From contig JAXGYK010000002.1 of the NCBI GenBank assembly GCA_040772305.1, positions 248,001 through 312,000 of the forward strand: a stretch of DNA of 64,000 bases. The letters are read 5' to 3'. Below are positions 17,181 through 25,693 of this stretch, in pieces (position 1 is the stretch's first letter; every line of letters begins with the position of its first letter). This DNA is from Mesolinea sp040772305. Its GTDB lineage: Bacteria > Chloroflexota > Anaerolineae > Anaerolineales > Anaerolineaceae. Made by a program: the position numbers and the translations under genes. The notes beneath the pieces were generated by a model. It was not told the origin of the DNA and did not search any database. It worked only from the letters and a program-made list of their open reading frames with translations.

Positions 17181-18866
17181 TTATCGCGTTTCGATCACGT
17201 AAAGCTTGTGAGGGTCAAGGTGGCCACCGTTGTACATCACTTCGAAGTGCAAATGTGGACCTGTGCTTTGGCCGGTGGAACCCATAGATGCAATCAGTTG
17301 GCCGGCAGTAACAGAAACTCCGCAAGGTACCATGCTGTTATCCATCATGTGCGAGTAAAGTGTAAGGTAACCGTTTCCGTGGTCAATCACGATGGTATTC
17401 CCATAGCCGCGGTTAGACCAGCCTGAATAGATTACCACGCCCGAATCTGCAGCATAGATAGGATATCCCATACGCCCAGCCCAGTCGACACCACTATGTG
17501 TGGGTGGGGTATAGTCGTAACCTGAAAGCCAGCGCTCAGTGGTGGGATAGGCCCAGTTGCCGGTTCCGACAGTCCATGCAGTGCTGTTGCAAGCATGGGT
17601 TCCCAGGTAAGAAACATTGGGGTGGGAACCTACGCCGTCGTTTCCTGGCGTGATGGTCATGGCCCAGATGGCGGCAGGTCTTCTACCGCCCGGGACAACC
17701 AACATTGTTCCCGGAGAAATGTTAGGGCTGGAGAAATTGCCCACTGTAGCATGCGAGAGTTGGTTTAGAGGGTATTCGATGATAGTTTCCGGGGCTACGT
17801 TATAGAAACGGGAAACGCCATTGAGGCCTTCTCCACGTGCCCAGGCATGGTAAACACCATCGATGGGCAGAATAATCAGTTTTTGCCCGGGGTAAATGCC
17901 GTCGGGTGTGTCGCCAATGAGGTAACGGTTTGCCCATAAAATCGTTTCTGGCTGGATTTCAAAGGCATCAGCAATGGAGAAAATCGAGTCAGCTTCCTGC
18001 ACTTGATAGGCGATGATTTCGGAGCGGGGAGCAGGATATTGCTCCGAAGTGCCAAGAGGGAGCGAATCGAGCACCTTTTTCGCTGCACGTGCCTGGATGT
18101 ATTCACCTTCCAGGCCTTCCGGACGAGTTCCGTCCGGAACAACAAGCATCGTACCAACTGGGATGTTTGGGTTACCAAGTTCGCCGAGGCTGGATCGGTC
18201 GAGCCGATTGAGAGGGTAATCAATAATATCGTCTACGCTAACGCCATATGCAGCAGCAACCCCGTTTAAACCTTCTCCGGTTTGCCACATGTGATACACA
18301 CCATCAACAGGAAGGATATAAAGCTCAGTTCCCTGGGTATAGTAGCTGAGGTCTTCACCCAACTGGTAGCGGTTAGACCAGAGAATCGTGTTCGGGTCCA
18401 GGTTGAACTTTTCGGCGATAGAGTAGATGGTTTCTCCCTCTGCGATGGTATAGCGAATTACTTCACTGCGCAGTTCCGGGACAGGCAGTGGCGTTTCGGT
18501 AGGCAGGGGAGTCTCGGTTGGCTCGAAGGGCGTCAAGGGCGTTTCATAGAGAATGGCAGGTTCTGCCAATGTAGGCTGGGCTGTTGCGGTGCTGGGCATT
18601 GGTGCTGAACGGGCGCCACTTAACCAGAAGATCAAAATACCCAGGGCTACAAGGATCAGGACAAGTGCTGCGATGAAAGCTGGCTCTTTAAAAAGTGATT
18701 TTTTGGGAGGGATATAGGTTTCGATGGGTGTTTCAGCGGGCTTTGAGGGTTCACCCGTGGATTTGGCTTGCTCTGGGTGCTCCAATTCGCTTTGACTGGC
18801 AGGTAATTTGGGATCAGTTTCTTGCTGATTTAATGTTTCGTTTTGCATCAGAGGATCATCGCTCAT
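17181..18866 (-). CDS. membrane-anchored multi-LysM M23 metallopeptidase
   Basis: 561 residues. A charged cytoplasmic N-terminus of about 70 residues is followed by one transmembrane helix (PAFIAALVLILVALGILIFW), a Pro/Thr linker, and two duplicated blocks (about 135-245 and 280-385). Each block contains LysM modules with matching text: TIYSIAEKFNLDPNTILWSN in one, SIFSIADAFEIQPETILWAN in the other. The C-terminal domain is a classical M23B peptidase with HSGVD (HxxxD) and GPHLHFEV. It is therefore a different subfamily from the three genes to its left, though its likely substrate, peptidoglycan cross-bridge peptides, is the same. Confidence 0.92.
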   Translation of the reverse strand: MSDDPLMQNETLNQQETDPKLPASQSELEHPEQAKSTGEPSKPAETPIETYIPPKKSLFKEPAFIAALVLILVALGILIFWLSGARSAPMPSTATAQPTLAEPAILYETPLTPFEPTETPLPTETPLPVPELRSEVIRYTIAEGETIYSIAEKFNLDPNTILWSNRYQLGEDLSYYTQGTELYILPVDGVYHMWQTGEGLNGVAAAYGVSVDDIIDYPLNRLDRSSLGELGNPNIPVGTMLVVPDGTRPEGLEGEYIQARAAKKVLDSLPLGTSEQYPAPRSEIIAYQVQEADSIFSIADAFEIQPETILWANRYLIGDTPDGIYPGQKLIILPIDGVYHAWARGEGLNGVSRFYNVAPETIIEYPLNQLSHATVGNFSSPNISPGTMLVVPGGRRPAAIWAMTITPGNDGVGSHPNVSYLGTHACNSTAWTVGTGNWAYPTTERWLSGYDYTPPTHSGVDWAGRMGYPIYAADSGVVIYSGWSNRGYGNTIVIDHGNGYLTLYSHMMDNSMVPCGVSVTAGQLIASMGSTGQSTGPHLHFEVMYNGGHLDPHKLYVIETR

Positions 18867-18883
18867 AGTGGCTCCCGAAAAAC

Positions 18884-18913
18884 ATGATACTTGCGTTTTA
18901 ATCAGCTTGTCAA
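18884..18913 (-). promoter_or_regulatory. sigma70-type promoter of the multi-LysM M23 gene
   Basis: On the minus strand TTGACA (18908-18913), 18 bases, then TATCAT (18884-18889). The predicted start of transcription is only about ten bases before the ATG at 18866, with GGGAG in between. Confidence 0.6.
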
Positions 18914-18914
18914 G

Positions 18915-20474
18915 TTAGGGGCTGAAATAGCGCGCATAGACGGGTGAAAGATCCACCGGACTGTGTTTGTCAAAGATGCTCTTAAAGTCCTGGCTGCTGC
19001 TGATCTTCCAGGCCATGGTATTGGCGTAATCCTTGAAGGCTGTAAAAAAAGCCTCGTCTCCCATGCTTTCCCGCAGAGCGCGCATAAAGCGCGCTCCTTC
19101 GAGATAGACGCCGTTACGGTAAGCATCATAGCCTCCAGCTTGCTCAATGCCAGGATTGATATAGCCCGATGGATTGTGAACGTCTACCCGCTGGTCCCAC
19201 CACCAGCTTACAAGCTCGGGATGATAGGCCTCGTAATAGAGCAGCTCACAATAAGTTGCAATTGCTTCGTCCAGCCAGGGTTCCAGGGCTTGATCGTTGC
19301 CTATTACGCTGTAAAACCACTGATGGGAAAGCTCGTGCGGGGTAAGGATGGTAAGGTTGTTTTTCGCAGTGTTATCAAAGAAATCGAACACGCCATAGGA
19401 GATCATGACCATACCATCCATCTCCATATTATGTAAATAATCGGCTACCACAATGCTCACCAGGTCACGCGGATAAGGGAAGAACCGGTCGCTGAAAAGA
19501 CGCATAGCTTGGGAAGCGATGGGAAGAATGGCTTGGCCAGTCCCGGCATTTTCGTGGTTGATGAAGCTATAGGAGCGAATAGTGAGGTCGCCTTCCTTGA
19601 TTTCGTGAATGAAGTATGAATCGCTGATGGAGAAGGCAAAACCACGGGCGGCTTGCAAGCGATACCTGTAATTGCCCGATTTTGGTTCCCCTTCCGCTTC
19701 AGCACTGGCCGCGACCTCGATAAGTTCAGGCCGGTTAGTGAGGCGCAGGCTCACGTCAAAGTCAGAAATCTCGTTGACAATGTATTCACCGACATATACT
19801 TTTTTTTCGTTGTCGTAGACGGGCTGGTGAATGACGTAACCCTGGCCTTCGCGGTAAGCGGGGATGTATGGGTACCAATTTACCAGGTTGGTTTGCTGGT
19901 CTGTAGCGCCAAAGGTTGCGGCCTGGTTAGGCATTACCAGGCGGTAAACAATATCGATAACCAGCTCTGCTGCAGGCTGTAAAGGCGCTTCTAAATCCAG
20001 CCAGGTGACCTCTTCCTGTTCCCGGAAGCTGCTGGCAGGCTGGGTACTTAAAATTCCCTGATGATAGGAGCCCGGATAGTGGCGCATGGGGATATGCAAG
20101 GGTATTTGGGTGAGTTCAGTGCCTGTTGTATTGGTGTAGCTGATTTTTTCGACCACGTTGGCATAACGCGAGTAGTAATCCATGCTGACATCGAGCTGGT
20201 AGTGTGTACGTGGGCCAGGCGCAGCAGCGAGGAGGCTGTCAGGATTCTGCAGAGGTTCCTGGGTAGGTGCATTCTGCTGTTGGGGCTCGGTTTGGGCAGC
20301 TGCTGAGCTTGCCACGCTAATTTCAGGAGCTGGAAGTGTTCCGGCTGGAGGGCTGACTACGGCCGGAGCTGTTGCACTTTGGGTTGGGACGGCCGGGGTT
20401 TTGCAGGCTGTGAGGCAAAGGCTTATGATTAGAAAGGAAAGAAGGGAGATGCGGGTAAACTTTTTAGGATGCAT
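18915..20474 (-). CDS. M1-family zinc aminopeptidase lipoprotein
   Basis: 519 residues from ATG 20474 (AGGAG lies 11 bases upstream; an in-frame ATG at 20495 has no ribosome site). Lipobox LCLTAC, then a Pro/Ala/Gln-rich linker, a beta-sandwich domain of the gluzincin N-terminal type, and the catalytic domain. The zinc motif HELSH (about residue 380) is followed after exactly 18 residues by the third ligand in DEAIATY. The MEMDG stretch upstream corresponds to the aminopeptidase exopeptidase motif. It should trim N-terminal residues from extracellular peptides. No C-terminal HEAT-like domain is present, so it is a short M1 form. Confidence 0.9.
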   Translation of the reverse strand: MHPKKFTRISLLSFLIISLCLTACKTPAVPTQSATAPAVVSPPAGTLPAPEISVASSAAAQTEPQQQNAPTQEPLQNPDSLLAAAPGPRTHYQLDVSMDYYSRYANVVEKISYTNTTGTELTQIPLHIPMRHYPGSYHQGILSTQPASSFREQEEVTWLDLEAPLQPAAELVIDIVYRLVMPNQAATFGATDQQTNLVNWYPYIPAYREGQGYVIHQPVYDNEKKVYVGEYIVNEISDFDVSLRLTNRPELIEVAASAEAEGEPKSGNYRYRLQAARGFAFSISDSYFIHEIKEGDLTIRSYSFINHENAGTGQAILPIASQAMRLFSDRFFPYPRDLVSIVVADYLHNMEMDGMVMISYGVFDFFDNTAKNNLTILTPHELSHQWFYSVIGNDQALEPWLDEAIATYCELLYYEAYHPELVSWWWDQRVDVHNPSGYINPGIEQAGGYDAYRNGVYLEGARFMRALRESMGDEAFFTAFKDYANTMAWKISSSQDFKSIFDKHSPVDLSPVYARYFSP

Positions 20475-20583
20475 TATAGGACTTGCTCCTGGCATATTCT
20501 ACCAGAGTTGACTTGCTATGTTAACAGCTGGCGCTGATAAGAACCGCGAAAGCGCTCTCTTGCGATAGAATGAAAAATAATCG

Positions 20584-20799
20584 ATGTTAAGTTCTCAAAA
20601 AGAAATCAAAAAACCAATGCTTAACTTCCTGCGTTTATGGGTGGGTCAGTTTTTCTCGATGTTTGGTTCCTCTATCAACAGTTTTACGCTGGGAATCTGG
20701 ACCTGGGAGTTGACCGGTTTGGCAACCCCTTTTGGAATGGTAGTTTTTCAATTTTTGTTGCCCGACCATGATGATGTGGAAAAAGCAGCCAAATCTTAA
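20584..20799 (+). pseudogene. internally deleted MFS transporter remnant
   Basis: A 71-codon frame begins like a major facilitator transporter (FLRLWVGQFFSMFGSSINSF, then TLGIWTWELTG, then a second hydrophobic start). It jumps within a few residues to a sequence resembling the tail of the same family (LLPDHDDVEKAAKS). About 350 central residues appear to be missing. The simplest reading is a large in-frame deletion of a formerly full-length gene; a functional micro-protein is unlikely. Confidence 0.6.
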
Positions 20800-20824
20800 G
20801 TAGCCAAAGCTTGTAAGTGCACGC

Positions 20825-20852
20825 AAAAAAGCGCCTGTTGTTTAGGCGCTTT
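20825..20852 (-). terminator. terminator of osmC
   Basis: On the minus strand AAAGCGCCT, a seven-base loop, then AGGCGC followed by six T residues; about 46 bases after the osmC stop. It also faces the MFS remnant and could serve both directions. Confidence 0.8.
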
Positions 20853-20897
20853 AGACAGGAAAGCCAGGGATTAACTGGACTTCGAAGGAAGCGGCAG

Positions 20898-21317
20898 TTA
20901 AATCTGGTTGATGGTAACCACGCTGCTCATTTCGGCGGATTTGCGCATCATGGCGATGGCAGGGCAATATTTTTCTTCGGATAATTGAACGGCACGTTCC
21001 ACGTCCTTGCGGACGATATTGCGGCCGGTAACGATGTACTCGAAGCGCATGGTCTTAAATACGTGGGGGTGCGATGCGGTTTCGCTTTCTACGTGGATGC
21101 GTACTTCAAAACTGGTAAAATCCACCTTCTTTTTACGCATGATTGAAGCCACATCCATTGCTGTACAGCCGGCAGTACCTACAGCCAGCAATTCAGTGGG
21201 CCGAAAGCCTTCGTTTTTGCCGCCAGCAGCTTCGGAACTATCCAAAAATACCTTATGACCAGAACTTGCTATGCCTTCCAGGTGCATACCATCTAAAAGG
21301 GTAACTTTTACGTCCAT
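20898..21317 (-). CDS. OsmC/Ohr-family protein
   Basis: 139 residues from ATG 21317, chosen for the strong AAGGAGCAAT in front; longer in-frame starts exist but lack ribosome sites. The two redox cysteines of the family are present, in VGTAGCTAMDVASIM (Cys about residue 55) and EEKYCPAIAMM (Cys about 120). OsmC proteins reduce organic hydroperoxides or bind small electrophiles in the cytoplasm. The RPTELLAVGTAGCTAMDV pattern fits the YhfA-like branch at least as well as OsmC proper, and in that branch a peroxidase role is not proven. A perfect palindrome lies just upstream of the ribosome site. Confidence 0.88.
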   Translation of the reverse strand: MDVKVTLLDGMHLEGIASSGHKVFLDSSEAAGGKNEGFRPTELLAVGTAGCTAMDVASIMRKKKVDFTSFEVRIHVESETASHPHVFKTMRFEYIVTGRNIVRKDVERAVQLSEEKYCPAIAMMRKSAEMSSVVTINQI

Positions 21318-21328
21318 ATTGCTCCTTT

Positions 21329-21346
21329 TCTGGCAGATCTGCCAGA
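21329..21346. promoter_or_regulatory. perfect 18-bp palindrome before osmC (candidate operator)
   Basis: TCTGGCAGATCTGCCAGA is its own reverse complement and ends where the osmC ribosome site begins. It could be an operator for a dimeric regulator or an RNA hairpin that affects translation. A TATAAT at 21516-21521 (minus strand) is a possible -10, with no good -35; it would give a leader of nearly 200 bases. The rest of the 240-base gap shows nothing recognised. Confidence 0.5.
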
Positions 21347-21558
21347 TTTGTCTTAAGTTATCAGATTTAAGTTCCGCTTTACACCTAATCGCAGGTTTTG
21401 TAGCCTGAGGCAAACAACTCCTTAGCACAGAAACAACCCAGGTTTTTGAAAACAGGCGGTGTGCTTATTTAGATTCGCCTTTGCCCTTCTTGGGTGAGCG
21501 AGCGGTCTAAGCCATATTATAGCGAGCCTAATTCTAACAGAGAAGAAATTTATATATT

Positions 21559-22608
21559 TTAAATCGCAGTCTCTCTGGATGGTGGGCTTAGCGGCCAGGT
21601 AGGCCGGACATCAAAGCCCAAACTGGCAGGCTCGTCAGCAGCAAAGTGACGGTATCCTGCAGCTGCAATCATTGCAGCGTTGTCGGTACAGTAGGACAAC
21701 GGGGGGATATAAACTTTAAATTCGTCCTGTTCAGCAAAAGCCTTACGCAAGGCGGTGTTTGCAGAGACTCCTCCGGCTACGATGATATCTTGAGCTTTAT
21801 ACGAATGTGCTGCAGCAATGGTCTTTTCAAAGAGCGTGGTAACAATCGTTGCCTGGAAGGAAGCAGCCAGGTCTGCTACTGGCAGAGGGCGCTTCTGTTG
21901 GTTGAGGTCTTCTACCACGCGTAGTACGGCGGTTTTTAAGCCGCTGAAAGAGAAGTTCCATGGCTCGTTGAGCCTGGCCCGCGGAAAGGTATAAGCCTGC
22001 GGGTTGCCTTCCATGGCAGTTTTCTGAATAGAAGGACCGCCAGGATAGGGAAGGTTGAGCAAACGTGCAACTTTATCGAAGGCTTCCCCGGCTGCATCGT
22101 CTACTGTGCCGCCCAAACGTTCGTAATTGAGGTGACTGCGCATAAGGATGAGCTCGCTGTGTCCGCCGGAAACAAGCAGGGCAATCAGAGGGAATTTAGG
22201 CTCTGGAGGAGCTTCTTCACCGGCTTGATAGAGCCAGGCAGAATAGATGTGGCCCTCAAGGTGGTTGATGCTGTAGAGCGGCAGATCGCTTGCCATTGCC
22301 AGGCCTTTGGCGGTATTTACACCTACCACAAGGCTGCCGGCCAAACCAGGACCACTGGTTACGGCTACGCCATCCAGATCCTGAATGCGCAGATGCGCTG
22401 ATTGCAGGGTTTCCTCAATGACCGGGTAAATGGCCTTTACGTGTTCACGTGAAGCCAGTTCGGGGTAAACACCCCCGAACTGGGCGTGAAGGTCAATTTG
22501 ACTGGCTACAACTGATGAGAGGATACTGCGTCCATCCTCTACAATGGCTGCTGCAGTTTCATCGCAGCTGGTTTCAATACCGAGGATACGCAGATTTTTC
22601 TTTTTCAT
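21559..22608 (-). CDS. tsaD: tRNA N6-adenosine threonylcarbamoyltransferase
   Basis: 349 residues, full length for TsaD (Kae1/Gcp). It transfers threonylcarbamoyl to A37 of ANN-decoding tRNAs, with TsaB and TsaE as partners. Seen: the opening ILGIETSCDETAAAIVEDG, the metal-ligand motif HLEGHIYS, LLVSGGHSELI, and the C-terminal CTDNAAMIAAAGY. The substrate-making enzyme TsaC lies elsewhere in this window (38819-39448). Last gene of a leftward cluster; 16 bases separate it from the M24 peptidase. Confidence 0.97.
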   Translation of the reverse strand: MKKKNLRILGIETSCDETAAAIVEDGRSILSSVVASQIDLHAQFGGVYPELASREHVKAIYPVIEETLQSAHLRIQDLDGVAVTSGPGLAGSLVVGVNTAKGLAMASDLPLYSINHLEGHIYSAWLYQAGEEAPPEPKFPLIALLVSGGHSELILMRSHLNYERLGGTVDDAAGEAFDKVARLLNLPYPGGPSIQKTAMEGNPQAYTFPRARLNEPWNFSFSGLKTAVLRVVEDLNQQKRPLPVADLAASFQATIVTTLFEKTIAAAHSYKAQDIIVAGGVSANTALRKAFAEQDEFKVYIPPLSYCTDNAAMIAAAGYRHFAADEPASLGFDVRPTWPLSPPSRETAI

Positions 22609-22624
22609 ACTACCTCTCAGTTGT

Positions 22625-23869
22625 TCAGGCTTGCTCCTTGATGGGAATTACAAGCTGGTGGGGGAAGGGTGCAAAGCATTCAAAGCTGCCATCTTCTTTT
22701 GCCAGGTAGGTATCCTCGATGCGAATGCCCCAGCCCTTGGTTTCGGGATAGTATAGCCCAGGTTCAACAGTAATTACATGCCCTGGCTGAAGCTCATTAC
22801 CGGGGTTGTCGATATTACCAGTATTTGGATTTTCATGGACTGCCAAGCCAACGCCATGACCCAAACCGTGAACGTAGCCTTCAACGGCCGATTTATCCTG
22901 ACGGACGGTAGGGTGGCCCATTTCTTCAAATAGTTTGCAGGTAAGAATTTGGGCATGGCCGAAGTTCTTGCCCAGTTCAAGCGATGCAAGGACTGCCTGA
23001 TGAACTTCTTCAACCTGGTCGTAAGCTTTCTGCACCTCGGCAGGCGCATAGCCAACACACCATGTGCGTGTAAAGTCATAAAAATAGCCGCCGCCTTTTT
23101 TGCAGGGATAGATATCGAATACGATTGTTTTGCCGAGCTGAATTGGGTCGCTAGGAGTTCCGGAGTTGTGCGGTACTCCAGCGTCTTTGCCGATGGCGAA
23201 TATGAAGCCATTGGGAGCTTCGATCTCGTTTTCATTCATCCAAATCTCAATTTGCTGTTTTACATCCCCAATGGTCAGTGGACTGCCATCCGCCTTAATA
23301 AGGGTATCGCCCTGCACTTTTGAAGCGGCTAAGAAATCCCAGGTGTTCTGTACAACCTGAACCGTTGCCTTGGCTGTTTGGCGGATGAGTTCTGCCTCTT
23401 CGGGAGACTTAGTGGCACGGCCCTGGGCAATTACTGCATCTTTGGCATCGCCTTCAAAGTGGATGCCGGGCATAATTTCTTCAAGGCGGTTGAGTACACT
23501 GTGGAATACGCCAAACTCCCGGATGCCAGTGACCAGAACCTTTCCACTGGTAATGCCAGCTTTTTCGAGGATCTCTTTGTGGTAAAGTGCGTTAGCCAGA
23601 ACAGGATCATCAGAATGAATTTTGGCCAGTTCCCGCTGCCGCGGCACATCATAGGCGATGAGGTCATAACCGCTTTTAGCGGCTTCTTCACGCTCCATCA
23701 CGCCGTGCGCCAAAATGGGTTTGCGTCCGGGTTGAATAAAGAGATCGGCGCGATTCATTTGACCCACACCTAAAAGATAGGTCATGGGGGGGTTATGGGA
23801 AGTAGGTCCGCTTACCCATATTGCATCGTAGCCGTTTTCTACCATTAGTGCTTCAAGATCGGTTTTCAT
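22625..23869 (-). CDS. M24-family metallopeptidase (Xaa-Pro aminopeptidase/dipeptidase)
   Basis: 414 residues from ATG 23869, which has GAAGGAG just in front and overlaps the end of selA by 17 bases; longer in-frame starts would sit deep inside selA. An N-terminal creatinase-like domain is followed by the pita-bread catalytic domain with its five metal ligands: VFDIYPCKKGGGYFYDFTRT (two Asp), HGLGHGVGLAVHE (His), ITVEPGLYYPE (Glu) and IRIEDTYL (Glu). It should remove residues preceding proline from cytoplasmic peptides. Coupled to selA by overlap. Confidence 0.92.
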   Translation of the reverse strand: MKTDLEALMVENGYDAIWVSGPTSHNPPMTYLLGVGQMNRADLFIQPGRKPILAHGVMEREEAAKSGYDLIAYDVPRQRELAKIHSDDPVLANALYHKEILEKAGITSGKVLVTGIREFGVFHSVLNRLEEIMPGIHFEGDAKDAVIAQGRATKSPEEAELIRQTAKATVQVVQNTWDFLAASKVQGDTLIKADGSPLTIGDVKQQIEIWMNENEIEAPNGFIFAIGKDAGVPHNSGTPSDPIQLGKTIVFDIYPCKKGGGYFYDFTRTWCVGYAPAEVQKAYDQVEEVHQAVLASLELGKNFGHAQILTCKLFEEMGHPTVRQDKSAVEGYVHGLGHGVGLAVHENPNTGNIDNPGNELQPGHVITVEPGLYYPETKGWGIRIEDTYLAKEDGSFECFAPFPHQLVIPIKEQA

Positions 23870-25241
23870 ATGCTCCTTCGTTGGTTTTAATGCAGGCTTC
23901 AAGCCCCTGCAAAAGATTGGTTTCTTCGTCCGGCTGAACGGTGCGCGGATCGATGATAACTTGATTATCCTCGATTCTGGCAATGATGGGTGGGTTTTGC
24001 TCACGAAGAGAGGCCAGGAAGCGGTTTGGATGCCGGATTTGCAATGCCAGTACCCATCCCGACAGGTATTCTTCAGGCAGCGAGCCACCACCTACCGCCG
24101 ATTTGGCTTTGATTACCGTTCCGTGTTTTAGTTGTTGCTGCCATTTGGCAGCCTGGGCTTTTAGCTGCTGCGGACTGCGAGAGAGCATTTGGTAAAGGGG
24201 AATGCTTTGGTTTACTTCGTTACGCAGGTAATGTAAAAGGGTTTGCGAGAGAATCGCCAGGCTTATTTTGTCTGGCCGAAGCGCCCGGTACAGGGGATGA
24301 CGGGCGCATTTGGCAACGAGCTCCTGCTTGCCGGCCAGGATGCCGGCCTGCGGTCCGCCCAGTAGTTTGTCTCCGGAGAAGCAAGTGAGGTCTACACCGG
24401 CTTGGACGCTTTCCTGTACGGTTGGTTCGTGGCCAAGGCCATACGCTGAAGTGTCCAGGAGGGCACCGCTGCCAAGATCGTGCACGAGGGACAGGTTATG
24501 GGCATGTGCAAGGGCTGCAAGGTCTGCCAAGGCTGGCGATTCGGTAAAACCAACAATGCGAAAATTGGAAGGATGCGCAGCTAAGAGCAGCTGGGCACCC
24601 TGTTCAATCGCTGATTCATAATCGGCAAGGCGGGTACGGTTGGTTGTTCCGACTTCGAGAAGTTTTGCGCCAGAGGCACGCATTACATCTGGAATACGGA
24701 AACCGCCGCCAATCTCAACGAGCTCAGCGCGGGAGATGGCAACCTTTTTTCCTTTTGCCAGGGCTGATAAGGCAAGCAGCACTGCTCCGGCGTTGTTGTT
24801 GACCACCAAAGCTGCCTGAGTACCGGTGAGGGCTGTTATCAATTGGCTGGCATGTAAACTGCGATGCGAACGTTTGCCGACTTGAAGGTCGTATTCCAGG
24901 TTGGTGTAGGCCACTGCTTCACTGAGGGCCGCACTGACAGCTGCGCGGGACAAGGGCGCACGCCCTAAATTGGTATGCAGCAGGATGCCGCTGGCGTTAA
25001 TAAGACCTTTTAGTGAAGGAGTGGTAAGTGCTTCAAGACGCTGACAAAGGTTTTGGAAAAAGACGGCTTGGTCAAATTGGGCATTCGAAGACTGGATTTG
25101 GGTGCGCAGGGCTTGAACTTCGGCCTGCAAGGTGCGTAGTACCAGAGGACGGCCAAAGCGAGCTTGGAGCTGGAGTGCAGGTTCCAGCAAGAGCAGTTTA
25201 TTGATGGAAGGAATGGTACGCAAAGGGTTAGATGGAGACAT
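23853..25241 (-). CDS. selA: L-seryl-tRNA(Sec) selenium transferase
   Basis: 462 residues, full length for bacterial SelA. It turns Ser-tRNA(Sec) into selenocysteinyl-tRNA using selenophosphate. Seen: the N-terminal IPSINKLL helix, GLINASGILLHTNLGRAPLS, and the PLP lysine in SGDKLLGGPQAG (about residue 292). The intact N-terminal tRNA-binding domain argues for true SelA rather than the shorter SelA-like paralogues. selB, selD and tRNA-Sec are not in this window. It sits between a small membrane protein and the M24 peptidase in a tight operon. Confidence 0.95.
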   Translation of the reverse strand: MSPSNPLRTIPSINKLLLLEPALQLQARFGRPLVLRTLQAEVQALRTQIQSSNAQFDQAVFFQNLCQRLEALTTPSLKGLINASGILLHTNLGRAPLSRAAVSAALSEAVAYTNLEYDLQVGKRSHRSLHASQLITALTGTQAALVVNNNAGAVLLALSALAKGKKVAISRAELVEIGGGFRIPDVMRASGAKLLEVGTTNRTRLADYESAIEQGAQLLLAAHPSNFRIVGFTESPALADLAALAHAHNLSLVHDLGSGALLDTSAYGLGHEPTVQESVQAGVDLTCFSGDKLLGGPQAGILAGKQELVAKCARHPLYRALRPDKISLAILSQTLLHYLRNEVNQSIPLYQMLSRSPQQLKAQAAKWQQQLKHGTVIKAKSAVGGGSLPEEYLSGWVLALQIRHPNRFLASLREQNPPIIARIEDNQVIIDPRTVQPDEETNLLQGLEACIKTNEGAYENRS

Positions 25242-25257
25242 AGGATATTTTTAGAGG

Positions 25258-25665
25258 CTATTCCTGAGATTCTTCAGTGGGCTGCCAACGGCTGTGTTCC
25301 CAGATGCGCAGCAGGGCTTCGATGAGGAGGAAGGCTGCTGCCAGGATTACTGCCAAAGGCAGATTAAGCACACGGCCCAACTGGAACCAGGCCAACAAGG
25401 CAATGTAGATGCCGAACCATAAGGCCTCGCGCAAAACCACAGCTGCTTCTACAGGGGGCGTGGTTGGAAAGCGGGCATTGAAAAGCCAGGATAAGGGCAG
25501 AAAGATGCCTGTGATCAAAACAACCAGAAAAAAGAAGAAAAGCCAGCGGGGTCCTAAGGTGGGCAGTTCGTTGAAGATGGTGTAATACAAGCCTCCGCCA
25601 CCGATAAGAACGAGCAGGATGCTCGGCAGGAAAAAATGACCAAAGGGCAGATATGCTTTACGCAT
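25258..25665 (-). CDS. small four-helix membrane protein, unknown function
   Basis: 135 residues with four hydrophobic segments and a charged C-terminal tail (RIWEHSRWQPTEESQE). I do not recognise a family. It sits between the sortase gene (28 bases upstream) and selA (16 bases downstream), in the same direction, so it is probably co-transcribed with both. The position next to the sortase makes an envelope role possible, but this is only context. Confidence 0.7.
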   Translation of the reverse strand: MRKAYLPFGHFFLPSILLVLIGGGGLYYTIFNELPTLGPRWLFFFFLVVLITGIFLPLSWLFNARFPTTPPVEAAVVLREALWFGIYIALLAWFQLGRVLNLPLAVILAAAFLLIEALLRIWEHSRWQPTEESQE

Positions 25666-25693
25666 AGGTCAATTATACCCAAGCGCTTTTTCT

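Noticed and set aside
23853..25241. In-frame TGA (selenocysteine) candidates near selA
   Set aside because: All neighbouring genes end at stops consistent with full-length families; I saw no gene that continues in family sequence past a TGA.
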